Shown: positions 11,383-24,166, numbered from the stretch's first letter. The stretch is 64,000 bases of DNA from Hyperoplus lanceolatus (GCA_026929865.2 CM049408.1:23766501-23830500); one strand, 5' to 3'. Notes: generated by a model from the letters alone, not told the origin. Numbers and translations: made by a program.

Positions 11383-12030
11383 CACAATTTACCTTTTAAA
11401 AAGGTAAATTTACCTTTTAAAAAGGTAAGTTTACCGTAGGGTTATCTTACTCAAGTGGAAAGATCCTGCTCCTCCTTCCCACTCACATTGGATTAGAGAC
11501 ATTATGTCAAGCATGAATCTAGAGAAGATACGTTACACTACCCAGGGATCTGAGAATAAATTTGACAGAATTTGGCGCCCCTTCTTAAATTATTTAAAAA
11601 AAACAACGACAACAATAGAAGAGTAGCTACCCCCTCCCCTCTTTTATTTAATTAAATTTTATTTCTTTATGTTTTTTGTTTTATGTTGATTGTTTGCTTT
11701 TGTTTCTTTGAAGTGTGTATTTTGTTTTGTTTCGGATTGTGTGTGGTTGGGTGTGTGCGGGGTTAAAAAAGGGGAAAGAAAATTGTATTTCATTGTGCTG
11801 CAATTGTTTTGCAACTGTCACTCAATAAAAAACACTTTGAAAGAAAAAGGTAAATTTACCTTTTAAAAAGGTAAGTTTACCTTTTAAAAAGGTAAATTTA
11901 CCTTTTAAAAAGGTAAGTTTACCTTTTAAAAAGGTAAGTTTACCTTTTAAAAAGGTAAGTTTACCTTTTAAAAAGGTTAGTTTACCTTTTTAAAAGGTAA
12001 ATTTACTCTTTTTGAAAGGTAAACTTACCT
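11383..12030. repeat. 21-bp palindromic minisatellite, interrupted by a LINE end
   Basis: The repeat unit is GGTAAATTTACC plus TTTTAAAAA (21 bp), with an A/G variant at one position. Both parts are self-complementary, so every unit is a palindrome. About two units lie at 11383-11436 and eight to nine at 11849-12030. The outer edges carry ATAAGGTA on the left and its complement TACCTTAT on the right, so the whole tract is also a foldback. An L1-type LINE end occupies the middle. Confidence 0.9.
11437..11848 (+). mobile_element. 5'-truncated L1-type LINE 3' end inside the minisatellite
   Basis: A frame at 11456-11626 encodes WKDPAPPSHSHWIRDIMSSM, then LEKIRYTTQGSENKFDRIW and RPFLNYL, ending at TAG. 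This is the typical last segment of vertebrate and fish L1 ORF2 proteins (WKDPxPPS, LEKI, W.PF..YL). A 200-base T/G-rich 3' UTR follows, with AATAAA at about 11,823 and an A-rich end at 11,848. Reverse transcriptase and endonuclease are absent, so the copy is dead. A target duplication cannot be told apart from the surrounding tandem repeat. Confidence 0.8.
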
Positions 12031-14455
12031 TATCTGCTCAACAAGCTATTGAACTTGCAACAAGTTTGCTGCATTAGTGACCCGAGTTATTGCAGGTTTA
12101 TATATTCCATTTGATTCTACTTTGCACTTCTACTTTTTTATTTTCACTCTGTTGCATTTATTTGATGGCAATAGATAGTTAGTCTGCAGGTTAAGATTTT
12201 AAAAGAAAACCATATGACCATATCATAGAATACATTGCATTGTTACAGATTAATGTCAGTATGTCTGTTAATGTGTGTATTGAATTGAATGACCACATTT
12301 GCATTGGGCTATGGCTACTTTGGCTAAAGTAAAACAGCTAAATATGTATTCCACCATTACCAGAGACCTTCCGGGAAAAAGTAAAATGTGTTTTTGTCAT
12401 TGCCTTATCTCTTTCCTTGTTCTCTTGTTTGGGTGAATTAACCCATCTGGCAATGTTGAAATGCCAATACTTCAGAAACAAGACAAAAAACAAAATAAAA
12501 TGTCTGGCATTTAGCTGTCATTATAAATCAGCATATACTGTCTCCTGCCTCTTTAAGCTGGCAGTGTTTCTCACCTGCAGCCCATGGCTTTTCTCTGTGT
12601 TTGTTCTTATCATAGCGCAGAATTCACTGAACACAATCACTATGATCCACTCAACATGACCTAGATGAGGAAGCTCTCTTTGTTTTCAAATCAACTTATT
12701 TGAAATCCCTGATGAGCGACACTGTTTGAGGAAAATGGAATTCTACTTAAATTATCTCTTATTTATTCCTGACATTTCTTTTCACAGGCCTTCTGTGAGC
12801 AGGTAGAAGTTGTATACGTGTATTTGTCATTCAAGGCCCGAGCAAATTATTCTCTTCAAAACAGCATTCCTCCACTCCTCCGTCACACCCAACAAACAAC
12901 AATGTGGACCAAATGACTAAAGCGTTGAATGGCCTTCCTTTTGTTCTTTCCCTTATTTCTCTTTTTCTGCTGGCTCTTTCTCTTTCCAAGACAGACTCCT
13001 TTGGTGGTGAGCCCCGGCAATCTTAAGTAAACGTCATTAACTGTTTGCTCATATCGCCCTCAGAAAGTACGCCTTAGCCTCCTTTGTCTCACTATCAGTT
13101 GTTTAAAGAGGTTTGTGCTGTAATGGCGTGGTCAGCCAGTGCCAGGGGCTTTGAAGTGCCGTCTCACACAAAAGAATCAACGTCTGTGGTCACTGAACGC
13201 TGGCCCTGGAGTTTGTAGTTTGAGGAGATCAGGTGGCAACATAATTGGAAACCCCTGTACAAAACCCTACATGTACTTTTTTTCCAACGCGTGGTTTCAA
13301 AATTACACTTTTACAGAAGGAAAGCACTTTCTAATAAGGCACACTTCATGAAGGCTTTATCAGCTGTAACAAATGGCATCATTAATGGTTAATAAGTTAT
13401 TCATTACTGCTTTCGAGATCATGAATGAGCCATTTAAGGTCAGTTTTTCAATTGTCTAGTTGTGAAAAATCTGTTTGATTGGTGTGTATCCTCCTCTAGA
13501 GTAACTTTTTTACTTCTAAATTTCTCTCTTCGTTTTAAAGACCGAACTCCAATAGACCATTTAACCATCCATTTATTTATAACAGCAATGGTTATGATAT
13601 AAAAAGAACCCTTTTTTGAATTGAAAACTAATATTTGTGACTGCAGACCTGGTGGGTTATTTGAAAACGATTCCACCAGTAAAAGGGTTACATGCTTATC
13701 ACTTATTTGATACGCTATCACATCTGCAGTTATAAGTGTTACTGATTATTTATAATGGGTTCTTCAATGATCAAGTATGGTCTTTAAAATGCTTAGAAAT
13801 TACTTTAGAACATGTATAATCACAGATGGTTTGTAATAAAAATACAAATGTTTGATTTGCCATTAGTAACAACTTACTATAATACCCGTTAGCACATACT
13901 TAAAAGCTATTATAATGTATTATAGATTACATAATAACATACCATAACTACAGGCTTAAAGGCTATATATAATATTACAGGTTTTCTACCTACTTATAAC
14001 ACACCAGTCAAGCGGATAGACGTTTAGTTCAAGAACAAAGAAACGTTATTGGATGATTAGATTATAAGATGTAAATTTAAATGTTACTAAACTTTAGTTA
14101 ATAAAGGGTTATTCCACTATAATAATCTATCAATTTACAGGGTTGTCATACTGAAAACAGTTTGCCACCTTAAAGTTTATACGACTAAATGACTTAGTTA
14201 TGGTTAAGAAATATTGTGGTCATGGTTAAAAAACAACAACATTGATCGTTGGTGGGAGATAGCATGTAAAACTGTGTTCACCCAACCGTTCACCCTGATT
14301 GGCCCCTAAGTCATCATTCTACGTAAACATAGGTATTTTGAACAAAGACATTGACATTTTTCTGGTTATTATGTTATTATTGGGTTAGTTATTAATAAGG
14401 ATTCCTTGTTTGTCATATCAGATCGACCAATGAGGGTAATGTTATTGTGGAGGAT
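12031..14455. other. Gene-free AT-rich interval
   Basis: No coding exon was recognised. The segment from about 13.3 to 14.2 kb is very AT-rich, with TTATTAATGG-like and TTATAATG-like words resembling old DNA-transposon remnants in fish. I could not define ends or target duplications. Confidence 0.45.
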
Positions 14456-14974
14456 GAGTGGTGGAAAGTAACAGAGTACAAGTAGTTGTTATAATTTCTA
14501 AATACTTATACTTTACTTGAGTACTTCCCCTTTATACTACTGTATACTTCTAATCAGCTTTATTAGATGTCAGAGACTTGTACTTTATACTCCAATACAT
14601 TTATTTGGCAGCTTTAGTTTCATTAAATATCCAGATTATTGATACGAAGCATAATCAAATGATACATTATGATGTCATATAGATGAATCTACCCAACAAT
14701 ATATAAAAGTAGATCAAATGAGCCAAAACTTTACTAGCTGCAACATTAAAGTGATCATTACACTTTGATGCAACACTTCAATTATAATTATAATTTAGGA
14801 TTATAATAAATAGTATTCTGAAATAGGTAATTCTGCATAATTAGTAACTTTTTACTTTTGGCACGTTAAAAATGTGATGCTTATAAGTGTGTACTTTTAC
14901 TTAACGACAGTAACATCTTTAAGCAGGAACACTTATTTCTACACTGGTATTTCTAGGATCCTGTTCCACCACTG
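14456..14974. mobile_element. hAT-like MITE (GTGGTGGAAAGTA type)
   Basis: The left end AGTGGTGGAAAGTAAC pairs with the right end GTTCCACCACTG. Inside are GAGTACAAGTAG, TACTTTACTTGAGTACTT and TACTCCAATACATTTATTTG, words typical of an abundant fish repeat. The hAT-like CAGTGGTGGAA terminus is mutated at its first base on the left. No 8-bp target duplication is visible, so class and exact ends are uncertain. Confidence 0.6.
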
Positions 14975-15312
14975 TACACCAGCAACTTTCAAGAGAAAAA
15001 GTTATACTCGGCTCTTCAATAAAGTATCAAAAACATACTAATGAACCATTAAAACACCATTGGTTACAACTAAGAAGTAGCCCTTTTATAAAAGACTGAA
15101 CTTAAACTGGCTCTAACTTAGTGCCAAGATAGTTTAAGGGACTCAAGCCCATTATTATAGCGATGTTGGCAGCAACAGGACATGTGTGAGTAATGGCAGT
15201 GGTGCATTAGGAGGGAGATGTGTCACAGCCTGAGTTGTGAGTCAACATCAGAGTCCCTGGGCTGACCCCACAGGCGGATTACACACTCTGATTTAAGAGC
15301 ATCTCTACAGCT

Positions 15313-15316
<4 letters not shown>

Positions 15317-15402
<86 letters not shown>
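15317..15402. repeat. (CT)n microsatellite, about 43 units
   Basis: A pure pyrimidine/purine strand-asymmetric tract, CTCT throughout, followed by CCCTGTAG. Confidence 0.97.
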
Positions 15403-15406
<4 letters not shown>

Positions 15407-16363
15407 GTAGCACTCGGGTCCTTGGTGCAGACAACAACCACCTGATGCAACAGAATAATGTCCTGGAATACAGACATAAGCGTGCATTGCATGCTCACAC
15501 ACACACACACACAGACACACAGACACACACACACAAACACACACACATACACGTATGCAGGATCATTCTTGTTATACCCTTATTCTTAGCCATGCTCCAT
15601 CTGCTGTTACAGGGTCGGGGCAGAGTCTGATCCTATCAGGAGAGAGGGAGAGAGAGAGAGAGATCCAAGCCCCTGCAGTGGTAAGTAAATACAGCCTAAT
15701 GGCCTCTGATTAATTCTACATTGCTCTCATCGGGGCCAGTAAAAAGAGATGTAATGACCTGCATCACTCTCCCTCTACCCCCCCCCCCCCATAACCCTGG
15801 CAGTCTTTCTCAATTTCTCCCTCATTTGCTCAGCTTTTGATTATGAATTAAAAGGGATTGCAAATGGTATGCTGTTGGTTGGCTCCCCTGATTGCCATAT
15901 TTGATTAAGAAATGTCAGTGTGCATGTTACCCATGTCTGTCTTTTTTTAGCCTCTCCCTTTTCGCAGTAACGTTCGCACATGCACGAGGAAAACACAATG
16001 GCTTCGTCTGCCACAAACGGCAAACTCAAGCTAATCAAACCCATTCTTTCGCGTTGCCTTACTCTCTTTTTTTCTCAGCCTCTTTTCTCATTTTTTGCCA
16101 TTTCAAGACTTGGTGGGTTTTTTGTATCAGCTGTGAGACACACCAACAAGGGAGAAATCAGGAAATTAAAGAGCATTGACAAAAAGACAGGTAGAGAATG
16201 AGGACAGGACCAAGTGACGGAGATCTTTGTTCTCTGAAATCAGAGCAGACACACAGGGGCCAGTTTCCTATCTTTAAGTTTGTTGTAATCCTCCGAATGG
16301 AAACTTCTGGCGGCAGTTTGAGAAGTAGGGTTTTGATTTGTGTTGTCATCCCTTTAAGACTAT

Positions 16364-16364
<1 letters not shown>

Positions 16365-16438
<74 letters not shown>
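16365..16438. repeat. (AC)n microsatellite, about 37 units
   Basis: An uninterrupted ACAC tract. Confidence 0.97.
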
Positions 16439-16442
<4 letters not shown>

Positions 16443-17502
16443 AGCTTTAATGTTGGACATACACTTCCCTGTTGACCAGAAACACCACTCGTAATGAATG
16501 ATAACATTGCTCCGTAAATGCTGGATGTGTCAACATCTTTCTGCTGCTCCCAAGAGGCCAAATAATCAGTTATGTTGGTTATGGTATTACAGTAAGGTTG
16601 CAGACCAAAAAAGTCAATCACTAGTGTCAAAAAAGACCATGGGAAAGTCTTTACCCAAGAATGTATTCATTGATTTACAAATAGAACGCCATTAAATGAT
16701 TGTAAACAAAATGTGTAAGTTAGCCATTTTCAAAACAATTTAAAGGGATTCTGTCATTTTATTTCAACCAAACACAGATTCTTGACCCATGTTTATCATA
16801 TTCCATGTTTTTTTCTGCTGATTACACTGTAGCTTCTGAGGCGTTTTCCCATTACAAATATCAAATCCGATCTACAATTGTCACTGGACATTTGCATTTT
16901 CTTACTATTTTGATGTTGGAATATTTTGCATCTTAAATCCGTGCACTTGTCCTGGGGCAAGAGGTCATATAAATTCAAATTTTTAATTTCAAGTATTTTC
17001 ACAGGACACTGCTTTTAATGTTATGACAGTATAGAGTTGTCAAGCCTCATCTAAAATCAGTAAATGTAAATATAACACGTCAACATGTAGCTCTGGTTGC
17101 TGTCCTTAAATTACCCAAAGATTTTTTTTAGCTTTGAGTTGATGAGTGTCTTTTGTTCAATGTCTAATCACCTCTCTCTCACGTCTCTTCACGATTTAGG
17201 TGTCTTCAGCTTCTAACGTTTCTCTCCCATAGTGACCTCTTCAACTCGCTCAGCGCTCCTGTAAAAGCCATTAGTTTGTGTTCAGCAGCACATATCTTAC
17301 GGTCTTCAACCTCAATTCGCAAACAGCCCTCGCTGACTCCGCTCGCAGGCCACACTGTCTGAGTTTTAGCTGTGTGTGTGTGTGTTTGTAGCTGCTTGCA
17401 TGCATATACAGTCTAGTGGTATGTGTGTGCATACAAATGTGCAGAACGTCCATGTATCCATGCTCGTGTGCACATGTGTGTCTGAATGCGTGGACATATG
17501 CA

Positions 17503-17508
<6 letters not shown>

Positions 17509-17600
<92 letters not shown>

Positions 17601-17601
17601 G
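17509..17601. repeat. (GT)n microsatellite with one TT interruption
   Basis: A GTGT tract broken once at about 17,581, continuing into GAGAGAGG. Confidence 0.97.
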
Positions 17602-18546
17602 AGAGAGGGTGTGTGATAATGGCCTGTGTCCATCTGCACACAGAGCACGAGCCCTCTGTATCAGGCAGAAGACACACTTAATGCCTGTCACAGGGTCAGA
17701 TGAAGTGTGTACAAAGGAGAATTGAATCCTTTGAAAAACAGAATCCGACCAAGGACAGTTTTCCCATTTGCCAAGGAGTAAGAAAGAGAGGTGTATAGAA
17801 AGAGGGGGAGAGAGAGAGAAAGAGAGAGGGAGAGTGAGGGAGAAATTGTGTAGGTGCCTGCAACAGAGAAATGTGTTGATCTTTTGAGATGAAAATCCCT
17901 GTACTTTCACAGGCTGCAAAATGGAATGGCGGGCTTCAGGGCCAAAGCTGTAAGGCGAGGAGTTTCTCTCCCCTCCAGGTCCCTTTGTTATCCTCTCATC
18001 AGTCCATCAGTCCATCTCAGAGAAGGTGTAGGTCGAGGCGAGGCCACGGGAGGACGTGGCTATGTCTCTCTCTGCCCCACCAGCAAGAGATGGTGGTGGG
18101 GGGTAGGAGTAGCTAGTAACGCAAGCTAACTTACATTGCAGGGTGAACTTATATGGAGGCAGAGGAAGAGGTTAGATTGAAGTCTTAAGCGAGCGCTGAG
18201 CAGAGGAAAGCGTTAATGAGGGGAGGGCACAAGTAGAAAAGGTTCCAATGGGTTCTTTTTTAGAAAGGTGGCCCCTTTCGCATTATATTCTTGACTCCCC
18301 TCCAGGAGGGCCTAATGGCGCTCTCTAAGGATGGCAGTCTTGTGGAAGAAGAGGGGAGGGGGTAGAGAGGGGGATGGTGGTTGTGCTGACAAGAAGCATC
18401 CAGAAAAGCCCCAGAGGAGCTTGCCAAGTAAAAGGGAGAGAGAGAGAGAGAGAGAATGGTGTCCCCACTAGAGAGAGGAGCGAGAAGGGGCTCTTTTTCT
18501 CAAGACTCTTCATTTGCCCATCTTCCTCTCACTTCAATCTCTCTCT

Positions 18547-18607
18547 CTTCTTCTTCTTCTTCTTCTTCTTCTTCTTCTTCTTCTTCTTCTTCTTCTTCTT
18601 CTTCTTC
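18547..18607. repeat. (CTT)n microsatellite, about 20 units
   Basis: A trinucleotide polypyrimidine tract. Apparent poly-Ser, poly-Leu and poly-Phe frames here come only from the repeat. Confidence 0.97.
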
Positions 18608-20744
18608 ATCTGTGGCTCACCTCTCCACCTACCAACTATCATCATCCCCTTTTCTTGCTCTGTCCACGGGAGTGGGTTGGTAATTGTCGCACACACACAG
18701 CAGCACTATTTTCCATTACCTTAAGCATGTACAAGGAGCGTAATGCCTAACTGAGCCAAATGTGGATTTATTTGCGAGCTCGAGCTCTATCGTAGGCAGA
18801 AAGTGGGCCCTCAGGTTGCCAACTTGGAGTACGGTATGTACATTGTATAAAAAAAAATGTCAGAGAATTGAATCTTTTTTTCCTTCTTCTTTTAGCCATG
18901 TCCAAAACAAATTTGCTATCCACTCCCATCTACCTCCAGCCCCTTCTATTCCCCAAGAATGTCAGAGTATCCATAAACAAAATCAGAGGCTACAGTAAGG
19001 TCTCTAATCAAGGCAATCAGTGCTGTTTTCAGAGGTGTACTGCACATCACAGCACAGCCGCGGAGCTGGTCTCATCTTTGTCTGTGTCTTTAATTACTTG
19101 CTTTTGCATTTTGATGGAGGGGGAGGGTGAAGGGGGGTGATTGTGCCTTATCACCTATCTCCAAGGATAAAACCCTACCCAATTACTTTGTTTGGATGCT
19201 AATGATTGCATTTCATTAGTAGCCGCTCTTAGCCCTCCTCACCCAGTAAATGAATGAATATGCCGTAATTTCAATTATTGGAATTATGAAAATTGCCTTT
19301 TAAAAAAGACGGCACGGGTATCATCAGCATTCCACTGTGTCATAATGCCATTTTAATTTCTATAATGGTTTTAATTGTCAGTGGCCCCGCTGCGCATTAA
19401 TCATTTAATTGTATTGTCTTTTTCCTTCTGCAAACAACTACACCCCCCTCACACACCCACACACTTTCCCACCCCGGCTTTGAAAATACAAAATCACAAT
19501 CAGCGCCATCATCTCTAAAGCGATGAGAGACGGTGACAATAAAGAAAGTTAGAGGCGTGATTCAAAGTTCTACTAAGCAAGGAGATAGTTTGTCTTTGTT
19601 AAATGTTTTTGCACAAGGAGCATGCAGTATTTGGACGAAGTGTGACCTTGAATATATTCAAGATTTTGGTCAGAGTTGTTGTAAAAAGAAAAAAAGGTAA
19701 TGGCTAATTGATGAGAAATGGTGGGATATTTAGCAATTTGATGAAGATCTAGAGGCTCCTTCTAGGTTGCTGCAAAGGTACATTCAAAAATATGGACCCC
19801 AGCTTTCAATGGCCACACAGGAGGGTCAAAGGTCAGGGCTGTTAAGCAGACCTCCACTGGGGTTAACAATGTATTTGTGAACTTACATTAACCTTTGAAA
19901 AGAACAACTCAAATGATATGTTCAGAACACCTTGCCAATCAAAAAAGTACTGCTTATTCTGCATTTATGTCCATGCTTATAATCAATTCTCACAATTGCA
20001 ACATTTACATGTTATGTTTTACGCTTTGCATAACACTTACACACTTAACATAAACCAAGTTTGAAAATGTTGCAAAATATAAGATAAATCAATCATAAAT
20101 GAATAGCATCTTTCCAAATATACATGTTCTTTTCTTTATCCCTTATCTGTGTCCATGTGGCGATGTTTTGTTTAATTCCCACTTTTACACATTTCAAAGC
20201 TCTTTTAAGCAACCACATGTGCTCTACGGTATAAAGGAAATGAACATGCCAATTTATGCAGTGTTTCATACGTGTGGAGCTGCGAGGCGTACACAGCGGC
20301 TCCGCAAGAATAGAAAAAAGTGTGAGCGACAGCCTTGAGAAGCCCTCGGCTGTCTCCTCCATCGCTCCTCGAGAGGGGGGAGGTCAAGTGTACCCCCTCA
20401 AACAAACACACTGGATGCCCATGCAGAACACCTTGCCAAGCCTTTTAGCCACAGCTATTTTTCTTAAACTCATGTCATCAAGAGCGTCGGAGGCATCGCT
20501 CTGGACTTGAACTTCTCTGGGGTGAAGTGAGCCGACGACCGGGGCCCAGGAAAATATACCAGTGTTATGCGGAATCAGGTGCCCTTCCCTTATGAATACA
20601 TTTAATGGCTCAACCTTCCAAATGTGTTTTGAGAAGATCCTGCAAGGATACCGCCAACGTTTATATGCCACCAAATGAGTCCGAATCCAGATATATTGAA
20701 AAAGGGACACTTCAGCAGACCGTCTGAGAACACCAGGACCTTAA

Positions 20745-20847
20745 AGGAATACTTCAACCATACGGAACCAGCGTTCTATCATTATAAAATAACTATTATA
20801 ATATAATGAATGAGGTTTTTCTTCCCTCAGTCTTCCCTTAGTCTTCC
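20745..20847. mobile_element. Truncated TTAA MITE (left half only)
   Basis: It starts directly after TTAA (20741-20744) with AGGAATACTTCAACCATACGG. It matches 10114-10216 with a single mismatch, then the similarity stops abruptly. No matching right terminus was found downstream, so this copy looks truncated or recombined. Confidence 0.75.
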
Positions 20848-22748
20848 TTTGATGAGGTCACAGGGGCTGACACAGGTCAAGCATTGAGGTCATAGTTAAA
20901 GTTGATAAAGTACTGGACTACATTATATTTGATGTTGAGGTGTTTCTAGTTTCTCGCTGCTTCCCATTTATATACATGAATATTAGAAACATCTCTGAAT
21001 ATGTCGCTGTCCAGAATAATACCACCACCAACTATGAGCTCAAAAATAAATAATATATATTATTTGCCATCTTTATGACAGTGTCAACATATAAAATGCA
21101 CATTATGTTGTTTAAGATCGCTTAATAACACACAGGTGTACCCAGTAAAGTGGGTACCAAATGTACGTCAACAATTAAATAAATGTAGAATATTACCAAT
21201 TCATGTAGTAAGAGTCAAATTTTTCATGCATTAACATGTAAATACGCATGTTACTGAACACACTTTAAATTAGCGTCATATGGGTTTAATCATTAGCTGA
21301 TGATCAATTAAGTGCAAACTAATCACATTAACATCCTGATGACATCATCCTCATTTCATTAACTCAGTAATCACAACTAATGCATTGGTTTTGCCTTTTA
21401 CCAGTGTTGAAGTCAAGCAAGTGCAGCTGTTCATGATAAAGTTTTTTTTTTATACAAATAGAAATTATTTTTAATTTAAATTTCGACCCATACTGAACTT
21501 CTGGCCTAATGTTCCACCAAATGTTGATGAAAAAAAAAGCTAATTTAAAAAAGTTTTTGAAATATGTTGTCAACTTTCTAAGTAACTTAGAAGTAGAAGA
21601 TACACAAACAAACAAAAAAATTAATTCTCCTTGGAAGAATAATATAATATATTATCGTGAATAATATAGACATGCACCATCTGAACTGTAATTTCTATCA
21701 CACTTTCTATTCAACTTGCGAAGATAATAAGCAGAATGTAGCACATTAAATATTTCCTAAAGTAAGACAGGTGAAGGATAATGAACTTTTTATTCAACTC
21801 GAAGATGAGGTCAGGTCGCAGTGTTCTTGAATTAATTTGATAATGAAGTGGCTATAACACTGAGTCTGTTCTAAGTGGATTAAACGGACACCCGTAAAGT
21901 TGTTGAGGAACCGTCTTCAACATTCAGCACATTGACGCTCTCAAGGTTTTTTTTTTATTTTTTAGAGGGACTGATGTGACCAGAACCAGGCACTGTCAGA
22001 GTGCCAACAAGGACAGGAAGAAAGGAATAAAAAGCAGGAGTGAGTGTGTGTGGGGGAGGTAGGGAGTGGGAGGGGTGACAGGGACATAATATAGGTCAAA
22101 AATAAATCATAGGAAAGCAGAAAAAAAAAATTGTGAGTGTGAGCGAAAGACATGGAAGTACACTTGATGGAGAGAGGATTTCAGAAAAGACTTGACCTTG
22201 ACCGTGAGTTTGAATTATATGACTGTGGAAGGGGCCAAATAGATATGTATATATAGGCCTATATATATTTATTTATTTATTTTTAAAGAAAAACTAATTT
22301 TTTAAACCTGTTTCCACTATCTTTGTCTAGGACGTTGATTGTCTCTAAGCATGCAGTAACTAGGTGTTTTTCTTTTATGATTATCTAAGGCAGGGGTGGC
22401 CAACCTGCGGCTCGCGAGCCGCATGCGGCTCTTTGCCTTGCTTCGTGCGGCTCTTCAGTTCATATCAAATTTTGTGATTATAATTTTTTTTATTTTTTTT
22501 TCTATACTTTTTTTTTTGTGTGGGCCTATGTGTGTGCATGTTCGCAAACGTTTCATGCGGCTCTTACGTTCGTTTTACATGTTGTTTATTATTTAATTTT
22601 TTATTTTGTTAATGTGTATGTGTATGCCTGTTCGCAAATGTTTAATTGAGGACGCAACATAACGTTTGCAAACGTTTGGTGTGGACGCAACCTAAAACTG
22701 CCCGCTCAGCTTGGAGGGAGGTTTTCCGTGAGTAAACAATTTGTGTCA

Positions 22749-22890
22749 AGTTCGCTCCGAAACAGAGTGGGAGAGTTTATATTTTTTGTTGAACGTTATA
22801 CCAAGCCATTCTGCCTTATATGCCAGGCGTCATTAGCGCATTTCAAGGCTTCAAATCTTCAGCGCCACTTCAGCTCACTCCATGCTAAAA
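22749..22890 (+). pseudogene. BED zinc-finger exon remnant of the hAT transposase
   Basis: The frame reads RYTKPFCLICQASLAHFKAS, then NLQRHFSSLHAK, ending at a good GTAAGT donor (22891). The C-x2-C and H-x4-H spacing fits a BED-type DNA-binding finger. The wording resembles N-termini of fish hAT transposases annotated as GTF2IRD2/ZBED-like. No further transposase exon was found before the element ends, so it cannot make an active enzyme. The 5' boundary is approximate; only the frame from about 22,770 onward is convincing. Confidence 0.7.
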
Positions 22891-23070
22891 GTAAGTCCCA
22901 CTAAGCAACATGCATAGAAAGAGAAAAACGCTATTGTAAATTGTTATATTTTTGTTTGTGGACTTGGTTGAACTGAGAGTTTGTGTGTGAGGCAGTGCAC
23001 ACAATGTTCATTGTTGAAAATGACTGGCCTGTCGTCTTAGTACTGTAGGAGTCCAGTTCTGTCATTATCA

Positions 23071-23926
23071 CAGGGGCGGCCTTACCGATCTGGGGCCCGT
23101 TTCTAGTCCTAGTGTGGGGCCCCCCGTTTTTTTTTTTTTTTTTTTTAATAAATAATGCGAAAATTAAAAAGATTGTGGAATCCAGTTGGTTCTTCGACGG
23201 ATTATGAGATAATAGGCCCCTGGACCAAGACTCTCAAAGGGCCCCCCCACTCCTACCTATCCAGTCAGTTACACTGACTTTTCCGCACAGATACATACAA
23301 TTATTGGCAAAAAACATATTAAGAAAGTCAGTGTTTCCCAGATGATTTTGGGACACTGTGGGAGGGACCCTGGTCCTTGTTGGGGGTCAGGGGGCATTGC
23401 ACACTGGAAGAAAATGTGTACCGTTTTAAAGTAAAATGCATCAATCTGATGCACTTAGAGAGGAAAATTTAGAGGCTAAATCAAATCTTGAGCTGCAGAA
23501 GGAACATTATGTTTCTGATTTTTCTTAAGCAGGCAGCATCCTTTACTCTGCAACTGCAAAAACAGTAGATTGGTCTGCGGACCCATGTTATATGATGGAG
23601 AGACCCATTTCAACAGATAAAGGGTGGATAGCTACTTTTTATGAACAGTGTAGAATTTACACATAGAAAGTTTATTCCTGTATGTGTGGGGGCCTTAGAG
23701 GCCCCTCATGAAACCCCTAAGACAGAGCTAATAATGCTCTTGCTTTACAATTGCTTTTGTATTTCTCCCTTACTAGTTGAGGGGCCCATGATGATTTATT
23801 TCCTTATATTTAGGCTATTCCTTTTTGGAACCTTTTATTGACATGAGTGACTGAGCTCTTTGACTATAAGACATGTAAAGTTATCAGTACCTTAGCTTAG
23901 GGCCCCCTTGAGCCCTAGTGCCCCTG
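23071..23926. mobile_element. Possible second hAT-like element nested in the first
   Basis: The segment begins CAGGGGCGGCCTTACC and ends CCCTAGTGCCCCTG, with GGGCCCC-rich sequence near both ends. Seven bases of the ends are inverted (CAGGGGC/GCCCCTG). The expected 8-bp duplication is not seen, so the boundaries may be wrong. It could simply be an internal part of the host hAT element. Confidence 0.35.
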
Positions 23927-24068
23927 GGCCTGGTAGCGTGCACAAGCATTATTTATTTAAAAAATAATAATAATACAAAATTCAACTGAAACGGGTGAAA
24001 CATAGTTAAGGCCGTTACTGCATTATCATTTTGGTTGTGACATTTACAGTAAATCTGACTGAGCAGAG

Positions 24069-24071
<3 letters not shown>

Positions 24072-24166
<95 letters not shown>
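24072..24166. repeat. (GT)n microsatellite inside the hAT element
   Basis: About 47 GT units, ending GCGTGT. It lies 110 bases from the right end of the transposon. Confidence 0.97.

Larger units (their letters stand above)
14975..22382. other. Gene-free interval with microsatellites and a candidate conserved block
   Basis: No gene was recognised. It contains (CT)n at 15.3 kb, (CA)n at 16.4 kb, (GT)n at 17.5 kb and (CTT)n at 18.5 kb. A repeat-free block runs from 18.74 to 19.50 kb, followed by another single-copy stretch at about 20.2-20.7 kb and a MITE half at 20.74 kb. From about 20.9 to 22.3 kb it is AT-rich with nothing recognisable. Confidence 0.55.

Noticed and set aside
11383..12030. 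CRISPR-like reading of the regularly spaced repeats
   Set aside because: The units are directly adjacent with no unique spacers, the genome is vertebrate and no cas genes exist; it is a minisatellite.
18374..18750. Poly-Phe, poly-Ser and poly-Leu frames near 18.5 kb
   Set aside because: All come from the (CTT)n repeat in three frames.
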